From contig JALUTQ010000041.1 of the NCBI GenBank assembly GCA_032718865.1, positions 372,001 through 436,000 on the forward strand: a DNA stretch of 64,000 nt, in the 5' to 3' direction. A program made the position numbers and the translations under genes. Position 1 is the first letter of the stretch. The number at the start of each line of letters is the position of its first letter. This DNA comes from Tilletia caries. Taxonomy: Eukaryota > Basidiomycota > Exobasidiomycetes > Tilletiales > Tilletiaceae. Below the pieces are notes generated by a model. The model was not told the origin of the DNA. It searched no databases and was given only the letters and a program-made list of their open reading frames with translations. Below, one piece after another: positions 35,753 to 46,510 of the stretch.

Positions 35753-36036
35753 TGCGCTGTATGCTGAGTGCTGTGCTGTGTGCTGGCGAGAATGCAGAGT
35801 GACTGTCGGGAGGGACGAGCTGAGTGTTGGTGTCCTCAGTGAGTCGATAAGTCAATTGAATAAGTGGAAACGCGCATGGAGGGAACAACGCACGTGACTC
35901 GCCCCACTCACTCGGCCGACAGAGCGGAACGGGCTTACATAATCTGGCCTGGAGCGAGATACAACATATCGGGCAGCGGACCACCTCCAAAAAAATTCGA
36001 CCTCACTCACTCACTCACTCGCTCACTACGAACAAG

Positions 36037-38245
36037 ATGAGCGCGTCGCAGGCAGAAAGCGCGAAGAAGGCGAGGGCGCGCAAGGGAAAGGGAAAGGGAA
36101 AGGGAAAGGCGGCAAACGTAAGCGCGCACTCAGACGCCGCGCTCAACGCACAGGCCACCTCGATCGCAGCAGCCACGCGCGTGCCCGTCACCTTCCAGCA
36201 GGACCTGCCCCCGACCGCCGGGACAACCGCCCGCCCGCCCAAGTCGTTCACACAGATCCCCAACAAGAAACTCCGCGCACAGGTCTCCCGCTCCTTCCTC
36301 CAGAACAAGCGCGCAAACGCACATGCCCAGCTCGCCGATACCTACATCAACGTCGCCAAGCCGGGCGAGCATCCAGGTCTCGTGCAGACGGAGCATGCAC
36401 TCGAGCGCACCGCCACGATCACACAGGGCCACATCGTGCAGAGCGCTGGCGTCGACGCGGCCTCGAAGAGCTTCTCCCTCGACCTCTCCGGTGGGCCAGG
36501 CGGCGTCGGGCTCGGGCCCTATCGCGCAGACTACACCCGCAACGGCCGCCATCTCCTCATCGGAGGCCGCAAAGGCCACGTCGCCGCCTTTGACTGGCAG
36601 ACTGGTCGTCTCGCCGCGGAGATCCAGCTCGGCGAGACCGTCAGGGACGTCCGCTGGCTGCACAGTCAGGACTTCTTCGCTGTCGCACAGAAGAAGTATA
36701 CCTTCATCTATGACGGCCGCGGGACGGAGATTCATATGCTCAAGGACCATGTCGAGGTACAGCGCATGGAGTTCCTGCCATACCACTTCCTCCTCGCCAC
36801 AGTCGTGAGTTATCACAATTTCATACCAAGTTGACGCGCTTTTTTTGTGAACAATCTCACCCAAAACTTCACCCTTCTCCCTCCCTCCTCTTTCGATCAG
36901 GGCACCGCCGGCTACCTCAAATACCAAGACACATCAACAGGCCTCCTCGTCTCTCAACATCGCACAGGCCTAGGCTCCTGCTCCACTATGGCTCAAAACC
37001 CACTCACAGCCGTGCTCCACCTCGGCCATTCCAACGGCACCGTAACCCTCTGGACACCCAACCTCGCCACTCCAGCATTACGACTGCTCGCACACCGCGG
37101 GCCTGTCACTGGTGTGACCATCAACACGCGCGACGGAGGCAGACAGCTCGCCACTTCTTCTCTTGACGGCGCTGTTAAGGTCTGGGACGTGCGTATGTTG
37201 GGGCCTGGGCCGGTGCGCGAGTGGGTCAGTCGCAAGCCTGCCTCTGATATCCAGTTCTCTCAACGCGGTCTCCTCGGCGTCGCATGGGGCGACTCCCACG
37301 TGGACGTCTATAATCTTTCATCCTCCTCCTCCTCCTCCTCCTCATCATCATCCCGCCTCTCCTCAAATAACAAACCCCCAGGGCCCTACCTAACCCACAA
37401 CATCCCGCACGCATCCCCGCTCTCCCTCCGCTTCTGCCCCTTCGAAGACATCCTCGGCGTCTCCCACGCACACGGCTTCTCCTCCCTCCTCATCCCCGGC
37501 GCAGGCGAGCCCAACTTCGACTCCACCGAGGCAGACCCGTACGAACGCAAGAACGCAAAACGCGAGCGGGAGGTACACGCCTTGCTGGATAAGGTCGCGC
37601 CGGATATGATCACGCTTGATCCGGCTGTGATCGGTAATCTGGATACGAGGGCGTCGCGCGCGAATGTACTGCCGGACGCGGGGGACGTGCCTGAAGGTGG
37701 CATTGTCCGCACTCCCGATGGACGGGCCTACTCCTCCCTCTCCCGCGTCGAGCGGCTCGCCCTCGAGGGCAAGGGCGCCCTCGATGGCGGCCTGGACGGA
37801 TTTGGCGGCGGAGCAGGCGCTGCTGACAATGCATTGGAAGAGGACGAGCGTGATTCGGACGCGGAGGACATCGAGGCCGGTCTCTTCGAGCGCGATGGGG
37901 CCCGGGCGGAGGTGGCTGGTGGCCGGAAGGACGCTAAGGAAAAACGCAAGGCGAGGGGCAAGGATAGCTCGTTGAAGAAGTACCTACGCCGGAAGAGGGT
38001 GAACGTGATCGACCCGAGAACTGTGAGTTTTTTTTTCTCTTTATATCGAGTTTTTGGCTGTATGTACGTCCGATTGACGTCCCCCTTCTCTTCGCTGCGG
38101 CACCCAGCTCGACCTCAAGGAGAAAGTCGCCAAAGCGCGTCATGCCCGCGAACGCGCGGCCGCAGGACTTCCGGAGACCGAGGCAGAGAAGCCGATGGAG
38201 GCCCTCGATCTGTTCTCCATGAAGAGGAAGCGGAGAAGGACGTAG
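36037..38245 (+). CDS. UTP7: U3 snoRNP protein Utp7 (WDR46/BING4)
   Basis: Three exons: 36037-36804, 36901-38022 and 38108-38245, phases agree, 675 residues. After a Lys/Gly repeat (GKGKGKGKGK) come WD-type repeats with TRNGRHLLIGGRKGHVAAFD, NGTVTLW and LATSSLDGAVKVWDVRM. The BING4 C-terminal segment follows, with PFEDILGVSHAHGFSSLLIP, GAGEPNFDS and YERKNAKREREVHALLDK. That segment is diagnostic for Utp7, an SSU-processome component required for 18S rRNA processing in the nucleolus. Two insertions are unusual: a polyserine run of about 14 residues within the WD region and a Gly/Glu-rich acidic stretch near 37800-37900. The basic last exon ends in MKRKRRRT, probably a nucleolar signal. The start codons of Utp7 and importin alpha are divergent, 355 bases apart. 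Confidence 0.93.
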
Positions 38246-38564
38246 GTCGATTTCGTTATGTGTCGTATAGGGTCTATGTAATGCGCGTGCAAATTCGTTT
38301 CTCATCAGCTCTACTTTGATGGAGGGAAAGTGGAAAGGAAGCACCGTCGAGGATACTTGGAGAAAGGGGCGAGGTGCTGATGGTACGCGTACATTCGAAG
38401 GTGGGGAAGATGCCGGGAAAGGGGCCACGGCAAGGGCAAAGGCCCGGAAGGGAGAGCGAAAGGAAAGGGAAAGAGAAAGCGAATTCATACAGCCGTGCCA
38501 GAGCGCCGACGCGTGCCCCAAGGTTGAGGGGAAAAAGAAAAGGCTACACTAGTAGTCCCCCGGC
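38246..38564. other. convergent 3' region
   Basis: 319 bases between the stop codons of UTP7 and NSE3. Purine-rich on the plus strand; no gene seen. Confidence 0.5.
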
Positions 38565-40241
38565 CTACTGCGTAAGCTGACTGCCCGCCGCCCGCTCGAT
38601 GTCCCGTAAAATGCGCGCCTGCCGGTCCTTAAGCTGTTCCGCCGACTTCTGCGTAGCACTAACCTTCTTCTTCGCCGGCGGCCGTCGTCTCCTTCCACCT
38701 CCCTCCTCCCCATCATCATCCTCCTCATCTTCCTCCGCCAAGATCGCAAGACCAACAGCGTTCTCCTCCTCCTCCTCGTCGTCCTGACTGGCGCCGAGCC
38801 CCCAGATCTCGGAGATGAACGTCCCGATGGACTGCTCGCTTACTTCAATCGTAGCGCGCGGGCCCCATTTCCAGTCGAATGCAGCTTCCGCCTCCGCAGC
38901 GCCGTCATCCCCCGCGCCGGCGCCGCTAGCACGAGCAGAAGCTGGACCGCGTCTCCGGCCCGAAGCTCCCCCTCCTCCTCCTCCTCCTTCCGTGCCCTGC
39001 GTCCCACCCCCACCCGCAGCAGCCAACATCGAGCTCTTCGCATGCTCCAGGTAGTGCATCTTAACAGCATTTGCCAAGAAGCTGTCAATCGTCGCATTGT
39101 TGGCTTCCTGTGCGCTCGAGCGCGGGGCGGAGGTGATCAGGTTCGAGCGGGCGGGGAAGGAGGCTTGGGGGTCTAGGTTGCCGTCCACGCGGAGGGCGAC
39201 GGGTAAAGGTTCGCCGGGTGGGAGGCACAGACGGCGGAGGTGGGAGCGGAGTTGGGCTGTGATGGAGAAATTGAGGTAACTTTGGGTCAGAATGGGGAGA
39301 TGGCGCGCATATATAGCGAGAACAAAGTGTACATACTGTTGGGCAGGGTGCGTCCGTTGGTGAGAATCAGCGCAAGGACGACATACAGCAGGCCCATACT
39401 GGCCAGCTGACCATCAGCAGCCTTCCAATCAAGCGGTGGCGCCAGCGAATCATAAACCCGCCCCCCAACAAAGTTCTTCCTCGCATTCGCAGCAGCGTTC
39501 TCCGCCGCCTGACTCGCACTATCCACCGCGCTGTTTCTTGAGCGCTTACGACTCTTACTCGGCCCGGATGCGCTGGCGGCGACCACCTCGGCGACCACCT
39601 CGGCGAGTTCCTTGGATGGCTTGACGAGGCCTGCGATGGCGGCGGCGGGGAGGACGTTGCGGAGGATGAAAGAGCCGCTTCCTGATTTCAGCTCGACGAG
39701 CTCCATGGCGAAGGTTCCGCGGAGGGTCTTGTTGCAGTAACGCAGCACCATGAGGAATGCGCGTGCGGCCTTGGTGTCGTTGTTGAAGACTGCAAGATCA
39801 AAAGCAGAAGGGAGAGGGTTTGAGTTTCCTGGCAAGCTGCGGAACGTGTTTAGGTGCAAAGTGGTACTGACTGTGTTGCAAGATGGCAGGACGTCGGAGT
39901 GGGCCCTTGCTGTACTCGTGATAAAGCGAGAGCCGACAGAGATCAGCCGCCTTCTTGAGCACCTCCTACCGAACAGCAAGAAGGGAAAAAATGTGAGCCA
40001 CATGTTGAAACGGTACCCAGATGGAATGAGGGGCCACGACTCTTACCTCCTTGCCCAGTTCTTTGGCCGCCTTTCTGACTTGCTTCGTGATCTCGTCCGA
40101 CCTGGCGCGCTCGAGCATCCTCCATTTGGCAGCTACGTTGCCCTGGCCGTCGGAGTCCTCATCGGCATCGCGTGTGCTTCCGATGCTCTTCCTGCCCTTC
40201 TTGCGCGAGCCAGTCACGGTGACGTCCCCGTCCTCGTCGTC

Positions 40242-40283
<42 letters not shown>

Positions 40284-40586
40284 TTCATCTTCATCATCTT
40301 CGTCATCGTCGTCGTCGTTGGTGGAGCGGCGGCCCTTGCTGGTCGAGGCTACCCTGCGCTGGGAAGAAGTGGCTACGACTTGCGAGGAGGTTCGTGGTTG
40401 TGTCTGTCGTCGTGATCCTCTGCGAACAGGCGCGGCGTCCTCATCATCGTCATCGTCTCCTCCTCCGGCTCCTTCATGCTGGACCTCCTCGTCCTCGTCT
40501 CCGTCGTCGTCGTTGGCGCGAAGCCTGCGGTTGCCTCCGCTCTGGGACGGCGCTGCTGCTGCTCTTGTGGAGCGACGCGGTGGCAT
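38565..40586 (-). CDS. NSE3: SMC5/6 complex subunit Nse3 (MAGE domain)
   Basis: Several exons on the minus strand, starting at 40586 and ending at 38565. The N-terminus is low complexity with a run of about 20 Asp/Glu encoded by a GAC tract. The MAGE (WH/A and WH/B) region follows: EVLKKAADLCRLSLYHEYSK, GPLRRPAILQH, GSFILRNVLP, then SMGLLYVVLALILTNGRTLP spliced to AQLRSHLRRLCLP, and FDWKWGPRATIEVSEQSIG. The GLL.VVLALI..NGR and WKWGPRA motifs are diagnostic of MAGE proteins. Nse3, with Nse1 and Nse4, bridges the SMC5/6 heads in DNA repair and rDNA maintenance. Lineage-specific insertions are large: a Ser/Ala linker between WH/A and WH/B, and a Gly-rich one before the last motif. The last ~80 residues are acidic then basic. 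Confidence 0.85.
40236..40290. repeat. trinucleotide (GTC/GAC)n tract in NSE3
   Basis: A run of GTC units on the plus strand, read as GAC (Asp) on the NSE3 strand, encoding most of its acidic run. A candidate for length variation in a coding region. Confidence 0.85.
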
Positions 40587-42142
40587 GTTGTTCGTCTTCT
40601 TTCGTTCTGGACCGGATGCGCGTCGTCGTGTGTGGAAGAGAGAGGATCGATTCCGCTGAACGCGTCAAAATCGTCTGGCAAACACGGCCAACACGGACGC
40701 GTCAAAACGCGACGCGTAACTTCCGTGAAGCGTGAAGCATGAAGCATGAAGCATGAAGCATGAAGCATGAAGGGTGCTCAAGATAAGTATGTACATACAG
40801 AGTAGGGTGGCAATAAGTTTGTACCAAAAGACTGCCATGGCGTATAGAGACAATTTCAGTAAAATCAGTCGAATGTTGAATGTTGAACGTTGAACATGTT
40901 GAACAGCGGTCTGCAATAATGCCGTACACGGCGTATAGGTACAAATGTTCCGATCCTTTGAGGCAGTCGTAATAGCAGGGTCCTGGTTGACGTTGTCTGG
41001 AGGGTGTCTGGTTTGGAGGTTGCCTGGACGTGATGGTACGATCGAGTGGAAGGTGTCCCGGGTCGAGCGGACGAGAGTCGTCCCCTCATCAGGAACCACC
41101 GCCGCGGCAGGCTGGAGAACGCAAAAAGGGAAGAACCACATGATCAGCAAATGATTCTCGCGTTCGAGCGAGCGAGCGAGCAGATCCGTACCTTCGCTGC
41201 CTACGTGAGCGCAAAGCAAGCAGAAAAGACTGTCAGCACGGGTACGTTCGAGCTTCTCAGTATGCACGATGCTTCAGAAACTCACCACCCCACCCTCCTC
41301 CTCCTCCTCCTTCGCCGCCGCAACCTCCGCCTCCGCCACCTCTGCCATCTCCACCGCCGCCGCCATCATATCCACCGCCTCCACCGGACCTACATACAGA
41401 CCCGCCAAACAAAGAGCCGGCAGTACAAAGTACAAACTGCACCCGCACCCGAACCAAATCCGCCCGAAGCACAGGCGCCCTGGCACGTCGGCAGCATCGG
41501 ATCGCCCGGCAGCACTCCCCGGCCGCACCATCATCATTGATCGACGCGATCTACGACCCCGCACGAGCCCGAAGGGTTGTAGCAGAAAGGGATGGAGACA
41601 AGGTGTTGTCCTCGATCTCGCCGTCGTGATTGATGAATGGACCGAGGTTCATGACAGAGTCGCGGATGTAGGGCCGCTGTAAAGATCCTTGAGTACATGC
41701 AGGGCAGAAAAGGAAAGGAAGCGTCAGCAGTCAGCAGGTAGGAGTCAGGTGACGAGGTCGGAAATCCTGTCATGAGAGATGTCCTAATGTCAGTGAGCAA
41801 GTGCACTGCGGCCCTGCAGTGTAAACATGATCATGACCCTCGACGGCCGGCAAGCATGAGGATATGTATACGCGGATGTCGTCGGTGAATGCCAGCTCAG
41901 GCAGAAGATCATCGTGGTGACAGTCACGACTTTCAGGGGAGCGTTGGCAGGAGCGTCTTTGCCCGTTGGGTGATGTCCGTCCGCCCGACAAGCTGATGTT
42001 TCCGGGATTTGCCGAGTTGGACCCCAAGCTCGATCTCCTCCTTATCGTCGCCAGGGAGAGTTCAGATTCATTGAAAGATGCTGATCAGGACGTCGATCTC
42101 TCTCCCCATCTTACATTCATTCCCTGTAGCAACGCACTTGCC
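40587..42142. other. intergenic region with short repeats, possible unresolved gene
   Basis: A GAAGCAT heptamer is repeated five to six times around 40733-40775, and a GTTGAA-type repeat lies around 40875-40905. On the minus strand between about 42000 and 41500 some stretches look as if they could be exons (for example RPYIRDSVMNLGPFINHDG after a TTTACAG acceptor, and a Gly-rich stretch at 41280-41400). I could not join them into a consistent model. Upstream part serves as promoter for the next gene. Confidence 0.35.
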
Positions 42143-44712
42143 ATGTCGCACTCGCACTCGCACTCGCACTCGCACTCGCACTCGCACTCGCAGCCGCAGT
42201 CGCAGTCGCAGTCCGAGCCCGAACCCCTGAGCGCGTTCCTGCGCCGCACCCGAGAACGCGCTCTCGACATCCTCCGCAACCCCAGTGACCACACCGCCGA
42301 TCATCTCACGCTCATCATGGGCAACGAAGCCGGCGATCTCGACTCGCTCGCCTCCAGCATCGCCCTCTCCTACCTTCTTACCCACCTCCAACACCCAGCC
42401 CCGACAAGGAAGGAGCCAGGCGGAGAGAACACGCTCTATGCGCCTCTCATACAGACGGCCGCGGCGGATCTCTACCTCCGTCCGGAGAACGTGGCTATCT
42501 GCAAGTTTGCCGATATCGACTCGTCTGCCAATACAGACGCGCTGCTCACCATTGATGCGCTCGAAGGAGGCGCGCGTGCTGATGCAGCCGGCTCTTCGTC
42601 GTTGGCCATGGATCTGAGCTCGGATCCTCGGTTGGCCAAGGGCACGAGCGTCTCGTTTGGGATTGTCGATCATCCTGCGCTCATCCCGCGATGGGGCCCG
42701 CATGAGAATAGGGATGTTCGCTACCTTGTTGATCATCACAAGGACGAGGTGCGTTTTCCCGCCCGAAGCCTCCCCCCTTTTTCCTCAATTATGGTTGCTG
42801 ATATGCTTTGATTGACACGCAGGGAGCCCACCCGGATGCTGAGATCCGATTCATGCTCGGCCCTGGATCCGTGCCGGCTGGAGAAGCGCCCATCGGGAGT
42901 GCTTCCAGCATGATTGTTGAGCTGTTCCAGGACGAGCTCCTCAAAGCTGCCGCGGCGGGACCTGCCGGATCCCGAATTCCCAAGGCGGTCGCCGATCTCT
43001 TGATCAGTGCCATCGTCATTGACACGGACAATGTGAGTTCCTGATCGTCATCAAAGCTCGTCCTAGGCTTCAACGCTCATGTCTTTATGTCAACACTTGT
43101 TCAGCTTCGCCCCGTGCCTCGCGGCCGTGCGACTCCCCGTGATGTGCTCTCTCATGCCATCCTGCTTCCCCTGTCTTCTTTCGCCCCCGGCCCGGCCAGC
43201 GGCGTCGACTCACAATTCCCCGACGGACAAGCCGGCCCAGGACCGTCCGCACCTTCCGCAGGAGGCAGTGACGGTACCGGAGGAGCTGACTTCGGAGGAG
43301 GTCCGGCTCCGCCGTCCAGTGAAGGCGGCTCGGGAAATGCATCAATGGCCGGCGGCTCAAAACCTTCCTCAGGTGCAACGGACTCGCTCGCGCCGGAGCA
43401 GGATGCGATGAGTGAAGTCGACGACGTCATCCACTGCGACGGCGAGGAGCCTGCCATCTTTGTGATGAGTGAGGACGTCGAGATGGAAATGGAGATGGAG
43501 ATGGAGGGCGACGACGTTCCTCCAACTCCGCTTCGATCTGGCTTCAGGGCGAGGTGCAACAGCGAGTCGACAACCAGGGGGTGTTCCGGTGGCTGTGGAA
43601 CTGGATCCACCCGTCCGTCGGTCAACGTCGACGAACCACCACCAGCGCGTGGCGGCGCGGCGCGGATGGGAGAGGAACCCGCTGCGAGCGACGACGACGA
43701 TGCGGAGACGCTACTGATGGAGGAGATGGCCAGGAAAGATCTCTACAAGATCCTCGGACTGAAGCGCGGCGTGGACCAACTGGCGATCCGCACCGCCTAT
43801 CGCCGCGAGGCTCTCAAGTGTCATCCGGACCGGGCACGTTCACTGCGCGATGCGGAGCGACGGACGTGTCGGTTCAAACTCTTGGTCAACGCGTATGAGA
43901 TCCTGAGTGATCCGCTCAAGAGGCGACAGTACGACCTTTCGTATGATCCCTTGACGAGCGGGCTGCATAGTGGGATGAGTCCGCCCGACGGAGGCGCGTC
44001 CTATGCTTCCTCCTCGTTCTCATACTCCTACTCGTCCTCATACAACTCGTCCTCCTTCTTCGACCACCACGGCTCGTCCTTCAGCTCGAGCTCGTACTTC
44101 TCCGCCAGCCCGCCGCCGCCGTATGCCAGCGGAGGAGCCGGCGGCGGCGGCGGCGGCGGCGGCGGATTTCGTGCGGGGGCCGGAGGCGGGAAGGGCAAGT
44201 ATGAGACGTACGAGGAGCTCAAGGCGGAGGAACTTGCCCGGACCGAGACGCGCACGGTTTCTGAGAGTCTATTCAGCAAGCCTACGGCGCATGCTCCTCA
44301 ACCTCAGGCGCATTTCCAGCCTTTTTCTGTGCCCTACAAGATCTCCCCAAGTCTGGCTACAGTTGATATCATGACTGCCGCTGTCGTTGATACGACAAAT
44401 GAGATGGCGCCGCCGACTACGACGACGACGACGACAGCAAAACCAGCAGCAACAACAACAAGCCCGGCGGCAGCGGCAGCGGCTGCTCCAGCACCCACGC
44501 CCAAGACATTTACCTTCGTATGGGAGTCACCTGCCGAGTCACTTCGCCGCGCACGTGCTCGTCCGGGAGGTATGGCAGGAAAGGCAGCCGCGTCGGCATC
44601 GGCGTCGGGCGGGATTGGTGGTGGTGCCGCGCGGCTTGCAAGTGCTGGTGGTGGTGGTGGTGCAGGCGGGCTCGTCTATTGGCCGACCCGGGTCGGCACC
44701 CGACCCCTCTGA
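42143..44712 (+). CDS. PPX1-type DHH phosphatase fused to a J-domain
   Basis: Three exons: 42143-42748, 42823-43032 and 43105-44712, phases agree, 807 residues. Residues 1-~300 are the N-terminal part of an exopolyphosphatase/DHH protein: IMGNEAGDLDSLASSIALSY (metal-binding), IDALEGG, VDHPALIP, the DHH motif YLVDHHKDE, and IVIDTDN. Normally a DHHA2 domain of ~150 residues follows. Here only its first bit (DVLSHAILLPLSSFAP) is seen, then ~170 residues of Gly/Pro/Ser and Glu-Met low complexity. A J-domain occupies ~482-550 (KDLYKILGLKRG, HPD at 512-514, YEILSDPLKRRQYDL), followed by Ser/Gly-rich tail. The start is the ATG before a Ser-His repeat; an upstream ATG at 41996 is in frame. Alternatively two genes lie here with an undetected boundary. 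The last ~10 codons lie in a MITE. Confidence 0.6.
42146..42190. repeat. hexanucleotide (TCGCAC)n coding repeat
   Basis: About seven units directly after the start codon, encoding alternating Ser-His residues. A natural histidine-rich N-terminus. Confidence 0.85.
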
Positions 44713-44965
44713 GTTACCCACTTTGACCGCCCCAGCAACGTACTTAATAATGCGGGCTCAAATTTCGCGTGGAGGTCAAAGACGTCTGTAAGCGTACTCA
44801 TGCGAGATTTGAGGTCAATCGATGCAGAATTGATGTTGAAGTCAAGGGAGGAGCCGTTTTCTTTGGCTTAAAGAGACGAAAAGTGGAAGTCTTTGTGGTT
44901 TTCGAGCTCTGACTGCTCTAGTGCCGGGGTCGGCCCGTCGACCTAAACCGACCGGGGTCGGCCAA
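44679..44965. mobile_element. 287-bp MITE-like element with TA flanks
   Basis: Terminal inverted repeats of 18 bp: TTGGCCGACCCGGGTCGG at 44679-44696 and its reverse complement at 44948-44965, one mismatch. TA flanks both ends (44677-44678 and 44966-44967). Each end contains an internal GC palindrome. No coding capacity. The left end lies inside the preceding gene, and the gene's TGA (44710-44712) belongs to the element. Confidence 0.7.
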
Positions 44966-46510
44966 TAGACCAATCCTCAATCCTGGTGCAGGCAGCATGC
45001 TGGCCGCCGCACCTGCGACGACGCTCTTCCGATAAGGTTTTTTTTTTTTGTTTCAGTCATGCGTCGGGACGCAATCCTGAATCCAGGAACCCGAATCCTG
45101 ACTCCCGACTTCTTGGCGCAGAGGTCTCACCTTTTTCCGATGTTTTACTGCGTTATGTTACGATTATAGTCGAAGGTATCAACAACACTAGTCTGATCCT
45201 ACCAGCCCGCACCTCACGTGATTCACTCCCATGGAGGTGAACGTCCGCGAGGACGGTCTGGGGAAACTCGAGGCCATTTCATTGGGACCACCCACCACTC
45301 AGAGCGGATTCCCGCTGCACGCACTAGAGCAGTGTCCGAGTCGACCACCATGCCCTCTCAATCGAAGAATGATTATGTAAGCTGGCGAGCCCACCTAATT
45401 TCCTTACAGGATTTACTAACAGAATGAAAACCTCAGTCTTGCCTCCCACTGCCAGCGCATCCTCACGGCAACAACTGACCCTGCGCGCTCGAAAATTCTG
45501 CGGTGAGCGCATAGAGGGTGTAAGTACCTACAGCCGGATTTTTGCGTTGTTAGTGAGCGATGTGCCATGTAGAAGTGACCTGGAAAGTGATTGAAATGGT
45601 GGTGGGTGGTGGTTTTGTAAGGGTTGGTTCTAAGTTTTTGAGGTCGAGTTTCTCCAGACCGTGCTACGCACGGTTGCTGCTGCACAGCAACAGCCAACAG
45701 GCGGACAGCGCGGGCTGGTGCGACCAGACTATCAACAACACAAAGATAGAGAGGACTTGGAAGATTCCAACTGGGAGAAGATCGAGCTTTCTACTGGTGC
45801 TGTCGTTTGGTGATGACCATATTGATGCGATGATGGTGGTTCTGTTCGTTTGGTGAGGACTGCGCTGTTCTGCCGCCATGAACAAAGGGAACCACTCGCT
45901 CAACTGACTCGGGGCCTCCAACGCTGTAACCACCAACTCGCTGACCTGGCTTGCCTTCGGTGAGAAAGTCGCTGACGGTTCGTTTGCACAGGACACGATG
46001 TTCAGCTGACTTCTCTCTCCTCATCTCCGCCTTGCTCAAGTCATTATGTGCACGTGTGTGCTCCCTGGTGAGGCGTTGAGGACGAGCCTTACTTGGGACT
46101 TCGGGCTTCGGGAGGCAGGCCAGCACTATATACCCTGCAGGGAGGACGGGAGAGATGCAGCGGGGCGCGGGCAGAGACTAAATCTCGGCCTGCTTCCTCA
46201 CTGCCTCACTCCTCAGCAGTGCCTCGGTGCCTACTCAGTGCCTCAGTGTCTCAATCCTCATGTTTACCTCATGTCTCATGCCTCATGCCTCACGTTATTG
46301 CACACGAGGGCCAGATGAGTCCAGAGTCCAGGCTCCAGTGCGGCCGTTGCCTCTTCGGTATTTTGTCTTTCTCCGTTGACTGATATGCTGATATACGTAC
46401 TGCTACAAGCTTATCTCCCCCCTCAGCGCTCACCGTCTTCTTTCTGCTCTTCCCAGCACAGGATCGAAGTTGGCCTCTCTGTGTCTCTCTTTCTTTGAGC
46501 GAAAGGAAAC
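44966..46510. other. intergenic region, one doubtful mini-gene
   Basis: At 45350-45504 a two-exon reading (start ATG near 45350, GTAAGC donor, acceptor ACTAACAG) would give a 36-residue peptide, MPSQSKNDYNENLSLASHCQ and on. Support is thin. Around 46195-46295 there are many copies of TGCCTCA in a degenerate tandem arrangement. Otherwise nothing seen apart from the promoter of the next gene. Confidence 0.35.

Noticed and set aside
36130..36927. 265-codon minus-strand frame opposite UTP7
   Set aside because: Runs across the UTP7 exon and its intron; no family signs.
43469..43898. Frame with VQQRVDNQGVFRWLWNWIHP in the fusion gene's third exon
   Set aside because: It looks protein-like for ~25 residues, but it has stops on its left side and the J-domain frame is open throughout. 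Kept only as a reminder that a frameshift cannot be excluded here.
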